27,799 nt of DNA from Sporomusaceae bacterium (GCA_027492445.1 JAPUES010000034.1:1-27799), one strand, 5' to 3'; shown: positions 1 to 7,854, numbered from the stretch's first letter. Notes: generated from the sequence alone by a model not told the origin. Translations and numbers: made by a program.

Positions 1-226
1 CTGTACCTGCGAGCATATTTTTCAAAAATCTTTCGTGCCCAGGCACGTCAACAATACCTACCATGACCATCGGATCTAATTTCATATTAGCAAAGCCTAG
101 ATCAATAGAAATACCTCGTATTTTTTCTTCTTTAAAACGATCTGTTTCAATCCCCGTTAAGGCTTTAATAAGCGCTGTCTTTCCATGATCTACATGACCC
201 GCTGTCCCTAGCATAATAAACTTCAT
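1..226 (-). CDS. selB: SelB, selenocysteine-specific elongation factor (N-terminal part only)
   Basis: Only the first 75 codons are present; the gene runs off the left edge of the window. The translation starts MKFIMLGTAGHVDHGKT, with the G1 P-loop at residues 10-17. It continues through a switch I region (EEKIRGISIDLGFA, about residues 33-46) and the G3 motif DVPGHERF at 60-67. The IDLGFA wording after switch I is typical of SelB rather than EF-Tu. SelB delivers Sec-tRNA to the ribosome at UGA codons followed by a SECIS hairpin. Its ATG overlaps the selA TGA stop in an ATGA, so the two genes are probably translationally coupled. The C-terminal winged-helix SECIS-binding domains cannot be seen here. 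Confidence 0.95.
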   Translation of the reverse strand, partial: MKFIMLGTAGHVDHGKTALIKALTGIETDRFKEEKIRGISIDLGFANMKLDPMVMVGIVDVPGHERFLKNMLAGT

Positions 227-1623
227 TGTATTGCCTCTTGTGCTATAGTCATACAGGCAGTTTGAATGGTTTTCAAATCATTGACGCTAAGGCAACGCAT
301 ATCAAATAGGATTCTCCCCTCTTGAATACGAATAATAATTGGTAGCGTATACTTTCTAAGTTTTTCCTCTAACTGCGCTGCATTTTTATCCATCGCTATA
401 ACGCTCACACCAAAGCTTTCAAAATTCACTCCAGGCAGTGTACCGCCTCCAGATTGGGAATTCAGGGGAATCACGTCAATCTCCCAACCGTATTGAGTGA
501 GTTCCTGTAGCATTTGTGCCAACTTGTTTGCCAGTTCTTTTAATTCTTCCGGTTGTCGACGGAGCATACATTGTACGGGGATATTCTGTTTTGCACTCCC
601 CTCAATATACTCAATCAACGTTCCTTCCAAGGCAACCAAGGATAATTTATCAATTCGGATAGCTCGCAATAAAGGATGGGTTTTGAGCTTATTGATGTAA
701 CTTTTTTTACCAGCGATAATACCTGCTTGACCCGATCCTAATAACTTATCACCACTAAAGGTCACAATGTCAATGCCAGTAGCTAAGCATTGCCCAATCG
801 TCGGTTCATGCCATTCCTCCTTATTTATCGGCAATAAAGTACCACTCCCTAAATCATACACAATCGGCAGCTCATGACTGTGGGCTAATGCTACTAGTTC
901 TTTATCTTCTGGCTGGGAAGTAAAACCAATAATTCGATAATTGCTAGTATGCACTTTTAGAATTAATGCCGTTTTTTCATTTATTTTTTTTTCATAATCT
1001 TTGATATGTGTTTTATTGGTAGTTCCTATTTCTACTAAGCTAGCGCCACTTTGTTCTAATATTTCAGAAACCCTAAAAGAACCTCCTATTTCGACTAATT
1101 GACCACGACTGACAACAACTTCACTCTTGTGGGCCAGTGCTGACAATACCAACAATACTGCCGCTGCATTGTTATTAACGACAATTGCATCTTCAGCGCC
1201 AGTTAATAGGCAAAGTTTTTCAACGATGTTCTCGTACCGATTGCCTCTTTTCCCCGTTGCTAAATCATATTCTAGATTACAATAACCGGTTATCACATCT
1301 TGCATCATAATCGCCGCCTTTTCCCCGAGAGGTGCCCTGCCTAAATTAGTATGAAGTACAATACCCGTTGCATTAATCACTTTACGCAGGCTAGGTTTGA
1401 TAAGCGACCGTAATGCCTCCTTCGCCTTCTCTGCTAAGTCCCATTTAGAAATCTCCATATGTGGATTTTGTTTTACTTTATCTCTAGTTTCCTCTACTGT
1501 CTTACGTAGAATGTAAACAACAATTTCATGAGAAATTGTTGTAAATTCAGGTTCTTTCATGACTATGTCTAATAAAGAATTGATTGACGGAATATCTCTC
1601 ATGGTAGACTTTGTAGCCTTCAT
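223..1623 (-). CDS. selA: SelA, L-seryl-tRNA(Sec) selenium transferase
   Basis: This PLP enzyme converts Ser-tRNA(Sec) to Sec-tRNA(Sec) using selenophosphate. The protein has 466 residues, close to the usual 460-470. Family signatures are INATGIVLHTNLGRAPLG at 83-100, VNNNAAAVLL at 149-158 and the PLP-lysine segment TFSGDKLLGSGQAG with Lys293. The start is set at the ATG at 1623, which has a strong GGGGGAGG ribosome site five bases upstream. An upstream in-frame GTG at 1680 would add 19 unconserved residues and has no good ribosome site. selB follows with a 4-base overlap. The divergent gene upstream is yyaC. The presence of selA and selB means the organism is expected to make selenoproteins, but none is visible in this window. 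Confidence 0.96.
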   Translation of the reverse strand: MKATKSTMRDIPSINSLLDIVMKEPEFTTISHEIVVYILRKTVEETRDKVKQNPHMEISKWDLAEKAKEALRSLIKPSLRKVINATGIVLHTNLGRAPLGEKAAIMMQDVITGYCNLEYDLATGKRGNRYENIVEKLCLLTGAEDAIVVNNNAAAVLLVLSALAHKSEVVVSRGQLVEIGGSFRVSEILEQSGASLVEIGTTNKTHIKDYEKKINEKTALILKVHTSNYRIIGFTSQPEDKELVALAHSHELPIVYDLGSGTLLPINKEEWHEPTIGQCLATGIDIVTFSGDKLLGSGQAGIIAGKKSYINKLKTHPLLRAIRIDKLSLVALEGTLIEYIEGSAKQNIPVQCMLRRQPEELKELANKLAQMLQELTQYGWEIDVIPLNSQSGGGTLPGVNFESFGVSVIAMDKNAAQLEEKLRKYTLPIIIRIQEGRILFDMRCLSVNDLKTIQTACMTIAQEAIQ

Positions 1624-1752
1624 ATTAACCTCCCCCGTAAATAATGTATTATTTCTCTCTTCATCATGTATAACTTTCACGAATATTACCCATAATATTT
1701 ATACAATATATCGTAGGTGCATATTATTTAAATAGGTAATAGGAGTCAATAC

Positions 1753-2331
1753 ATGTTAAATAACATTGTGAACTTTCCGAAGGCAGTGCCTGAATTTAAA
1801 TTAAATATTAACCAGCCTACTGCCATCTATGATATCGCGACTCACTTGCGAAGTATCATGCACGAAGCCTCTGCTAGAGACCATGACCTGATTATTCTAT
1901 GTATTGGTACTGATCGTTCTACTGGGGACTCTTTAGGACCTCTTACAGGTAGCAAGCTACGCTCTTTTAACCCTTACCCCCATATTTATGGCACATTAGA
2001 TGATCCTGTCCATGCTTCTAATTTACAAGATAGTATACAATCTATTCAAACAAAATTTGATAATCCCTTTATCATTGCTGTTGACGCTTGTCTCGGCAGG
2101 CTAGAAAGTGTCGGCTGTGTGTCCCTTGGACTAGGTTCCTTAAAACCAGGAGCTGCTGTAAATAAAAATCTTCCCGTTGTGGGAGATGCCTACGTAACTG
2201 GTATTGTTAATGTAAGCGGTTTTATGGAGCATTTGGTCTTGCAAAGTACTAGACTAAGCTTAGTAATGAAGATGGCTGATACCATTGCCCATGCTTTTTC
2301 TTATGGCCTTCGTACCTATGGGCGACATTAA
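1753..2331 (+). CDS. yyaC: YyaC-type sporulation protein (GPR-like peptidase fold)
   Basis: The 192-residue protein carries the diagnostic stretch ILCIGTDRSTGDSLGPL at about 48-64, followed by a GTLDDPVHA segment and IIAVDACLG near residues 107-115. This is the spore YyaC family, related in fold to the germination protease GPR and to hydrogenase-maturation peptidases. It is restricted to endospore formers and its exact substrate is not established. The ATG is preceded by AGGAG with eight bases of spacing. The gene diverges from selA and ends head-on with the M23 peptidase gene, with a large inverted repeat between them. In Bacillus subtilis yyaC sits next to spo0J; here four genes separate it from parB. 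I did not find a convincing sporulation-sigma promoter in the 70-base gap upstream. Confidence 0.9.
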   Translation: MLNNIVNFPKAVPEFKLNINQPTAIYDIATHLRSIMHEASARDHDLIILCIGTDRSTGDSLGPLTGSKLRSFNPYPHIYGTLDDPVHASNLQDSIQSIQTKFDNPFIIAVDACLGRLESVGCVSLGLGSLKPGAAVNKNLPVVGDAYVTGIVNVSGFMEHLVLQSTRLSLVMKMADTIAHAFSYGLRTYGRH

Positions 2332-2364
2332 TTAATTACCTATTTATAAATATACCATAGACAA

Positions 2365-2424
2365 GTACCTAGTAAATATAACAGCCGAAGCTAAAATGCT
2401 CCGGCTGTTATATTTACTAGGTAC
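2365..2424. terminator. Large inverted repeat between convergent genes, likely bidirectional terminator
   Basis: Two perfect 23-base arms (2365-2387 and 2402-2424, outer end GTACCTAGTAAATATAACAG) flank a 14-base centre that can partly pair as AGC/GCT. The right arm ends one base before the stop codon of the M23 gene. It lies between yyaC and the peptidase gene, where a shared terminator is expected. No proper U-tract follows on either strand, so intrinsic termination is less certain than the structure. Confidence 0.65.
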
Positions 2425-2425
2425 C

Positions 2426-3373
2426 TTAGTTCAAAAATGTAGCAGGATTAACGGCAGTGCCATTCACTCTGATTTCATAATGAACATGTGGCCCTGTACT
2501 ATACCCTGTATTACCAAGATAAGCAATTATTTGTCCTTTTTTCACCATTTGTCCACTACGTACTAATCTTTGAGAATTATGACCATACAGTGTAACAATA
2601 CTATTTCCATGGTCGATTTGTACCGTTTCTCCATACCCAGCATACCACTCACTTTGAATGACTTGACCATCAGCAGTGGCAACAATGGGTGTACCAATGC
2701 TATTAGCAATGTCAATTCCTGGATGATAATCTCTGCCACCACCACCACTAGGTGAACTACGCCAACCAAAACGAGAAGTTACCTCTCCTGCAGTTGGCCA
2801 TATGGATGGTCTTGTTGCTAACCTAGCTTGTTTTGCTAATAATTCTTCTTTAAGTTCTATTAAGCTCTGTTCACGTACTTTAACCGCTACTTGCAAATTA
2901 TTAACCACATTATTAATATCATTAATATCAAGCTGTACCTGAGGTTCGACTCGCTCATTAGAGGTAATTGGCGGACGCACTAAACCGGCCCTGGATGTAT
3001 TTGTCGTATCCTCATTGTTAACAATACGTCTTAATTCAGCATCCAGAGAGTTTAATCTTTCCATATCAGCTTGCAAATTAACAGTAGCCTTGGCTAACTG
3101 TTCAATTTGATTACTCTGAGCCTCGTTATTTTTCCGCAAATGTTCTAATTCTGTCTTTTCCGCACTAGTTGTCCGCAAGGCTTCTTGATAGTGGAAGACC
3201 CCTCCGATCATCAATACCACAAACACACATAATACTGTAGCAATATACTTGCCTGTAACGATTGGTATGCGAATACTTTTTGAACTTTGTTCAATTTGTG
3301 GCATACTCATAGCTGTTTTTTCAATTTTACTTTTACTGTTGCTTTTATTCATATTTTTGGTCTTTTTCGCCAA
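2426..3373 (-). CDS. Membrane-anchored M23 (LytM-type) metallopeptidase with coiled coil
   Basis: The 315-residue protein has a basic N-terminus (1-40), one transmembrane segment (about 41-60), a coiled-coil region (about 64-120), a linker and a C-terminal M23 domain (about 195-315). Zinc ligands are present: His217 and Asp221 in HPGID, and His296/His298 in GPHVHYE. It therefore looks like an active peptidoglycan endopeptidase rather than an EnvC/NlpD-type degenerate activator. It should be held in the cytoplasmic membrane with the catalytic domain outside. The start chosen is TTG at 3373, preceded by GGAGGAG at good spacing. An earlier TTG at 3451 has no ribosome site. It lies downstream of the DUF4446 gene with a gap of about 80 bases, probably in one transcript. 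Confidence 0.88.
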   Translation of the reverse strand: MAKKTKNMNKSNSKSKIEKTAMSMPQIEQSSKSIRIPIVTGKYIATVLCVFVVLMIGGVFHYQEALRTTSAEKTELEHLRKNNEAQSNQIEQLAKATVNLQADMERLNSLDAELRRIVNNEDTTNTSRAGLVRPPITSNERVEPQVQLDINDINNVVNNLQVAVKVREQSLIELKEELLAKQARLATRPSIWPTAGEVTSRFGWRSSPSGGGGRDYHPGIDIANSIGTPIVATADGQVIQSEWYAGYGETVQIDHGNSIVTLYGHNSQRLVRSGQMVKKGQIIAYLGNTGYSTGPHVHYEIRVNGTAVNPATFLN

Positions 3374-3452
3374 AACATCTCCTCCTTCTATAAAATTCTG
3401 TGGTAGTGCAGATATTTCCCACTTCGCCTTTAATCCAGAAAATCCTGCCAAA

Positions 3453-3962
3453 TTATTTTTTTTCTATGGCCTGACGCAAGGCTTGTTTTTCTTCTTCTGT
3501 TAAGAAATAAGAAGATTCACCAGAAAGAATTGGTTTGGCATAAGTATGAGAGTCACTACGACTATAAATACTAGAAATAACAATGCCATTATTTTGATAA
3601 TCGAGCAGCGCAATGGCAAAACTTAAGTCACTACCCATATCGTCAAAAGCATTAAATCGAATGATTCCATACTTTTGTATGCATTTTTTAGAAATACTAT
3701 CTAATCTTTCACAATCTTTTATCAGAGAATCGATTTTTAGTTGTCCCTGTTTGACTTCTTCAATATGAGCAAGAAGCATTTGTTCAACATTAACGTCTTC
3801 CATCCCTTTCATCATTGTACGATATCGCTTATTGAGCTTTGCCAGCTTTACATTAATACTGATGAATATTATTAATGCTAGCAATATCATAATGGTCATT
3901 CCCAAAAGTACATATTGCAAATTTCCCATTATTAAATTTGATAAGACTGTTAATTCATCCAT
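3453..3962 (-). CDS. DUF4446 family membrane protein, unknown function
   Basis: This 169-residue protein has an N-terminal transmembrane segment at about 14-36. A charged helical stretch (about 40-85) follows, then a conserved globular part that includes RFNAFDDMGSDLSFAIALLD and a SSIYSRSDSHTYAKPI-like segment. These match the DUF4446 family, often found near parAB and cysteine-desulfurase genes in Firmicutes. No enzymatic motif is visible and the biochemical role is unknown. The ATG start has a modest AAAGG ribosome site. A likely extended -10 promoter lies just upstream at 4003-4032, so this gene probably heads a two-gene unit with the M23 peptidase downstream. The shared transcript suggests an envelope-linked role, which is inference only. 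Confidence 0.85.
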   Translation of the reverse strand: MDELTVLSNLIMGNLQYVLLGMTIMILLALIIFISINVKLAKLNKRYRTMMKGMEDVNVEQMLLAHIEEVKQGQLKIDSLIKDCERLDSISKKCIQKYGIIRFNAFDDMGSDLSFAIALLDYQNNGIVISSIYSRSDSHTYAKPILSGESSYFLTEEEKQALRQAIEKK

Positions 3963-4002
3963 TACATCATACCTTTCACTTTAAACTCTATGTATCTGTT
4001 AT

Positions 4003-4032
4003 ATTATAACATAGCCTAGTAGTATACTACAA
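4003..4032 (-). promoter_or_regulatory. Putative sigma-A promoter (extended -10) for the DUF4446-M23 unit
   Basis: Read on the minus strand, TTGTAG (4032-4027), an 18-base spacer and TATAAT (4008-4003) form a promoter. The -10 is preceded by TGT, which gives an extended -10 element. The -35 overlaps the stop codon of the DUF554 gene. The -10 sits inside a perfect TGTTATA-A-TATAACA dyad, which could be an operator. Confidence 0.5.
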
Positions 4033-4707
4033 AGGCCATAACAATACAATCATTGCAGCAACCGGTACCGCCGGCAGTAAGTTTGCTACTTTTATTACTT
4101 TTATTTCTAAGATTAATAAACTTATCCCTAGAATTAGTAGTCCACCAACTGCTGTCATCTCAGTAATCATCGCTTCAGAAATAAGACCACTTAAACTGCT
4201 TGCCAAAATTGTAACAAGCCCTTGATAACACAGTACGGAAATACTTGATAAGGCAACACCAATCCCCATTGTGGATGAAAATACAACCGAAGCAACCGTA
4301 TCTAACATAGCTTTAGCATATAACGTACTTGCATCTCCTGTTAATCCATCTTGTATAGATCCGACAATTGCCATCGCTCCTACACAAAACACTAGGCTAC
4401 CCGTAATAAACCCTTGCCCTGCATCACCATACTTATTTCCCATACGCAAGGTTAACCATTCCCCTATTTTATTTAATCGTTTATCAATATCGATAAATTC
4501 TCCTAGCAGCCCCCCCAGGACGATACTTAGTATTACAATTAGTATATTTTGTGTTTTTAAAGCCATTTGTAAACCAATTAATCCTACAGCCAAGGCTAAA
4601 CCATGCATTACTGTCTGCTGGTACTTTAGAGGAACATTTTTTTTTAGTACGAGGCCGACTAATGAACCTGCGACAATTCCTACTGAATTTACGAGTGTAC
4701 CTTTCAC
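4027..4707 (-). CDS. DUF554 family integral membrane protein (YqgA-like)
   Basis: The 226-residue protein is almost entirely hydrophobic, with about six to seven transmembrane segments. Its N-terminal MKGTLVNSVGIVAGSLVGL and internal LGEFIDIDKRLNKIGEWL stretches are typical of DUF554. The substrate and function are unknown; annotations as a transporter are not experimentally grounded. I chose the GTG at 4707, one base after the stop codon of the upstream cysteine desulfurase. GAGG lies nine bases upstream inside that gene. A start 24 bases further up would overlap the desulfurase and add an unconserved MCRERKNK stretch. The tight junction implies translational coupling with the desulfurase. 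Confidence 0.88.
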   Translation of the reverse strand: MKGTLVNSVGIVAGSLVGLVLKKNVPLKYQQTVMHGLALAVGLIGLQMALKTQNILIVILSIVLGGLLGEFIDIDKRLNKIGEWLTLRMGNKYGDAGQGFITGSLVFCVGAMAIVGSIQDGLTGDASTLYAKAMLDTVASVVFSSTMGIGVALSSISVLCYQGLVTILASSLSGLISEAMITEMTAVGGLLILGISLLILEIKVIKVANLLPAVPVAAMIVLLWPL

Positions 4708-4708
4708 T

Positions 4709-5857
4709 TTATTCTTCCTCTCCCTGCACAATATGCTTTACAGCATGTAATGTCTTCACTATTTCATCATCTGTAGTAAAATAACCTGGACTAAAACGTA
4801 TAGCACCTGTTTTAAGAGTGCCAAGACATTGATGTGCCCACGGCGCGCAATGTAGTCCAACCCGGCAAGCAATGTCAAATTCCTTATCTAAGCGATGTGC
4901 GACTAAACTACTATCCATTTTTGTTATGGAAAAAGCTACTGTACTTGTACGTTCTTGTTGTAGTTCAGGACTATGTATGACTACACCGTCTATTGTCTTT
5001 AATCCTTCTAATAATTTTTGAGATAGGTACCCTTCTTTATTGCGAATATTTTCAATACCAATCTCACGAATAAATTGTACCCCTTGCAATAATCCCGCTA
5101 TCCCTGGTGTATTAGGCGTGCCACTTTCTAATTTATCTGGTAAAAAATCAGGTTGTCTATCATATTCTGATAAACTTCCCGTGCCGCCATAACGCCGAGG
5201 AGCTATCTGACAGCCTTCTCCCACATAAAGCCCACCTGTACCTTGCGGTCCTAATAATCCCTTGTGTCCACTAAAAGCTAACATATCAATTTTGCAGGAT
5301 TTCACATCAATATCTTGACTACCTGCTGTTTGTGCAGCATCTACAATAAAAGTAGCTCCATGCTGAGCTGCTAGTTGACCAACTTCATGAATGGGCATAA
5401 TTCTGCCATTTACATTAGAAGCATGGCTCATTACAATTGCCTTTACACCTTTTTTTACTATGCTTTTTAGCTGCAGGACATCAAGCTTACCATTTTGATC
5501 ACAAGGTATAATCTCTACTCTTACCCCTATACTTTCTAGGTAACGCAGCGGACGAGCAACAGCATTGTGTTCCATTGCTGTTGTCACTACCCTATCACCA
5601 GGCCTTAATGTACCGAGCAATGCCATATTTATAGCATCTGTAGCATTATATGTAAAAACAATATTAGTAGGGTTATCAATCCCAAATAATGTGGCAAGGG
5701 CTTCACGTGCTTCATATAAAATATATGTCGCTGTTCGAGCACTATCGTGCCCCCCACGACCTGGGTTACCGCCACACTGCCGAAGGCAGTTATCAACTGC
5801 TTGATAAACGGTCTCTGGTTTCGGCCATGTTGTTGCCGCATTATCAAGATAAATCAC
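4709..5857 (-). CDS. Class-V aminotransferase, cysteine desulfurase family
   Basis: The 382-residue PLP protein starts MIYLDNAATTWPKPETV, typical of the SufS-like/TIGR01977 subfamily. His97 in AMEHNAV, Asp173 in VDAAQTAG and the Schiff-base Lys199 in FSGHKGLLGPQG are in place. A catalytic cysteine candidate, Cys337, lies in VGLHCAPWAH. The expected reaction is removal of sulfur from cysteine to a persulfide, for cofactor or tRNA thiolation. A selenocysteine lyase role is possible given the nearby selA-selB, but this is inference. The start is GTG at 5857 with GGAGGTG upstream. No iscU/sufU scaffold gene is adjacent. The stop abuts the DUF554 gene. A palindrome containing parS separates it from parB. 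Confidence 0.9.
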   Translation of the reverse strand: MIYLDNAATTWPKPETVYQAVDNCLRQCGGNPGRGGHDSARTATYILYEAREALATLFGIDNPTNIVFTYNATDAINMALLGTLRPGDRVVTTAMEHNAVARPLRYLESIGVRVEIIPCDQNGKLDVLQLKSIVKKGVKAIVMSHASNVNGRIMPIHEVGQLAAQHGATFIVDAAQTAGSQDIDVKSCKIDMLAFSGHKGLLGPQGTGGLYVGEGCQIAPRRYGGTGSLSEYDRQPDFLPDKLESGTPNTPGIAGLLQGVQFIREIGIENIRNKEGYLSQKLLEGLKTIDGVVIHSPELQQERTSTVAFSITKMDSSLVAHRLDKEFDIACRVGLHCAPWAHQCLGTLKTGAIRFSPGYFTTDDEIVKTLHAVKHIVQGEEE

Positions 5858-5953
5858 TCGAACACCTCCAAAATATCGCTACCGTTTTTTATAAGGCAGC
5901 CTCACTTATAATTATTTACCATTAATTTACTTTTCATTAAACCATGTATTTTT

Positions 5954-6003
5954 AATAAAAGGTCAAATAATGTTTCACGTGAAACATTATTTGACCTTTT
6001 ATT
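5954..6003. terminator. Perfect 50-bp palindrome after parB: likely terminator with embedded parS
   Basis: The two 25-base halves meet at CAC|GTG (5978/5979) with no unpaired centre. On the minus strand the RNA would form a long hairpin beginning three bases after the parB stop codon. Its arm ends in a TTTTATT run, as in an intrinsic terminator. The central 16 bases are a parS site. Confidence 0.75.
5971..5986. promoter_or_regulatory. parS site 1 (ParB centromere)
   Basis: TGTTTCACGTGAAACA is a perfectly palindromic form of the Bacillus parS consensus TGTTNCACGTGAAACA. It lies just downstream of parB and about 14-16 kb from the dnaA/oriC region, as expected for origin-proximal parS. Confidence 0.93.
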
Positions 6004-6006
6004 TAG

Positions 6007-6912
6007 TTATACAACAAATGTCCCTACATATTTACCCTCCGAACTTTCTTGGGGACCACTCATTATTTCAAGTATCCTATCAAAATCTTCTGGTGAATAG
6101 AATTCAATTTCAATTTTACTTTTTAACTTTCCAGGCTTAATTTTCACCTGGGTTCCTAAAATAAGTTTCAATCGATCTTCCGCTTCCACTACAAAGATCC
6201 CTTTGTCTTCTCCTGATTTGGTCGATGGTTTAGATTGTTTAGGGGTTTCAAGCAAACGTTTTACCAGTTCTTCTGCATCCCTGGCTGATAAGTCTTCTTC
6301 AATAACTATTCCAGCTGCCTCTAATTGTAATTCGCTAGTTTCTAATGCTAATAAAGGTCTGGCTTGTCCCATTGATAATGTTCCACGTGAAACATATTCT
6401 TGTACCGTTGGATGTAAATTTAAAAGACGTACCATATTGGCAATCAAGGAGCGACTCCGTCCAACTTTCCGGCTTACTTCTTCCTGGGTTAGGGAAAGTT
6501 CATCCATTAACCGACGATAAGCCATAGCTTCTTCAATGGCATTTAGGTTTTCACGTTGAATATTTTCAATAAGGGCAATTTCCGTCATTTCCCCATCCGT
6601 ATAATCCTTGATAATTGCTGGAACTTCTACTACGCCAGCTCTTTGTGAAGCTCGCCAGCGCCGCTCACCAGCCACTAATTCAAATCGTTCTCCTGCTTTG
6701 CGAACAACAATGGGTTGCAAAACACCATATTGAGCAATGGAACTTGTTAATTCCGTTAGTGCTTCTTCTTCAAATACACGTCTTGGCTGAAATTTATTCG
6801 GGACTATTTTCCCTGTTGGTATATAAATCGCAATAGGTTGCTCTGCTTCTTTATTTCCTCCAGAGAATAAAGCATCCAGACCCCTTCCTAAACCGCGTTG
6901 CGTTTTATTCAT
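6007..6912 (-). CDS. parB: ParB/Spo0J chromosome-partitioning CTPase
   Basis: The 301-residue protein opens with the Soj-contacting motif GLGRGLDALF (7-16). The CTP-binding ParB/sulfiredoxin-like domain follows with VAGERRWRAS (80-89) and ENIQREN (116-122). The helix-turn-helix (about 141-182) reads GRSRSLIAN and SMGQARPLL. The last 50 residues are the dimerisation domain. At the four positions that separate ParB from Noc DNA preference it has Arg154, Met160, Asn165 and Gly182, so the first and last match ParB. It loads at parS and spreads as a clamp. ATG 6912 sits best behind GAGGTGA; ATG 6915 and TTG 6918 are alternatives. It overlaps the end of parA by 8 bases. A parS lies within the gene and another right after it. 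Confidence 0.97.
   Translation of the reverse strand: MNKTQRGLGRGLDALFSGGNKEAEQPIAIYIPTGKIVPNKFQPRRVFEEEALTELTSSIAQYGVLQPIVVRKAGERFELVAGERRWRASQRAGVVEVPAIIKDYTDGEMTEIALIENIQRENLNAIEEAMAYRRLMDELSLTQEEVSRKVGRSRSLIANMVRLLNLHPTVQEYVSRGTLSMGQARPLLALETSELQLEAAGIVIEEDLSARDAEELVKRLLETPKQSKPSTKSGEDKGIFVVEAEDRLKLILGTQVKIKPGKLKSKIEIEFYSPEDFDRILEIMSGPQESSEGKYVGTFVV
6379..6394. promoter_or_regulatory. parS site 2, inside the parB gene
   Basis: TGTTCCACGTGAAACA matches the Bacillus subtilis parS consensus exactly. It falls in the parB helix-turn-helix coding region, as the well-studied parS inside B. subtilis spo0J does. It lies about 400 bp from parS site 1. Confidence 0.95.
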
Positions 6913-7666
6913 CATCAATCACCTCTTTAGCCAAATCAAAATAAACTTGTGACCCCTTGGACTTAGGATCATATGTTATAACGGGTTGTCCATGACTAGG
7001 TGCTTCACTAAGACGAACATTTCGTGGGATAATGGTTTGGTATACCTTATGCCTGAAATGATTCTTTACCTCATCCACTACTTGAATGGATAAATTTGTC
7101 CGCGCATCAAACATGGTCAATACAACTCCCTCAAGGGATAATGCCGGATTCAAGTTTTTTTGTACTAAGGCAACCGTATTCATTAATTGAGAAAGACCTT
7201 CTAATGCATAAAATTCACACTGTATGGGCACCAATACAGAATTAGCTGCCGTTAGTGCATTAATCGTTAACAACCCTAAGGAAGGAGGGCAATCAATAAT
7301 GACATATTCATAGCTATATTTAACATTATCTAAAACCCTTTTCAGCTTCGTCTCCCGGGACATAATAGAAACTAGCTCAATTTCCGCACCTGCCAATTGA
7401 ATGGTAGCTGGCATAATCATCAAGTTTTCAATCTGCGTTTTTAAGACAACGCCATCTGCTGGGACATCATTCACTAACACATCATACACAGATTGCTTTA
7501 TCTTGGTTTTATTAAAACCAAAGCCGCTCGTAGAATTACCTTGAGGGTCTAAATCTACTAATAATACCTTTTTACCAAGGTCAGCTAAACATGCGCTCAA
7601 ATTAACAGAAGTTGTTGTTTTTCCGACGCCTCCCTTTTGGTTGGCAATTGCAATCACTTTTACCAA
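6905..7666 (-). CDS. parA: ParA/Soj chromosome-partitioning ATPase
   Basis: The 253-residue protein shows the deviant Walker A motif KGGVGKTT near residues 11-18, with the signature lysine. The Walker A' segment VLLVDLDPQGN and the Walker B YVIIDCPPSLGLL are also present. The length and lack of an N-terminal DNA-binding extension fit chromosomal Soj. It should dimerise on DNA with ATP, be stimulated by ParB, and influence DnaA and segregation. The start is TTG at 7666 with GAGGTGA upstream. parB follows with an 8-base overlap, so the pair is an operon. The upstream gap is shared with the oppositely oriented S-box leader; I could not settle on a parA promoter there. Confidence 0.97.
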   Translation of the reverse strand: MVKVIAIANQKGGVGKTTTSVNLSACLADLGKKVLLVDLDPQGNSTSGFGFNKTKIKQSVYDVLVNDVPADGVVLKTQIENLMIMPATIQLAGAEIELVSIMSRETKLKRVLDNVKYSYEYVIIDCPPSLGLLTINALTAANSVLVPIQCEFYALEGLSQLMNTVALVQKNLNPALSLEGVVLTMFDARTNLSIQVVDEVKNHFRHKVYQTIIPRNVRLSEAPSHGQPVITYDPKSKGSQVYFDLAKEVIDDE

Positions 7667-7825
7667 TTAGTTCACCTCATCATTACACTTTATATACCTT
7701 AAGTCATTCCACATGTAATAGAAAAGTTCCTGCCGATAAAAACTTCTCGCCTAAACAAATCCTGGATTCCTCGCTGAGCTACAGCATTATTTTTATGGCT
7801 AGTAAAACTTTATCTCAAAAAAACA

Positions 7826-7854
7826 TTGACATTTATGGCATTCTGCTTTATCAT
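7826..7854 (+). promoter_or_regulatory. Sigma-A-type promoter for the SAM riboswitch/metH transcript
   Basis: TTGACA (7826-7831), a 17-base spacer and TATCAT (7849-7854) form a near-consensus promoter. Transcription would begin near 7861, about 16 bases before the riboswitch. Confidence 0.75.

Noticed and set aside
5702..5711. TTCACGTGCT in the cysteine desulfurase gene as a third parS
   Set aside because: Only the CACGTG core and left TT agree; the flanks required for ParB binding do not match.
7350..7363. GTCTCCCGGGACAT inside parA, resembling the Noc-binding sequence ATTTCCCGGGAAAT (11 of 14 bases)
   Set aside because: Three mismatches, inside a conserved coding region and only one copy; a single degenerate match in 28 kb is expected by chance.
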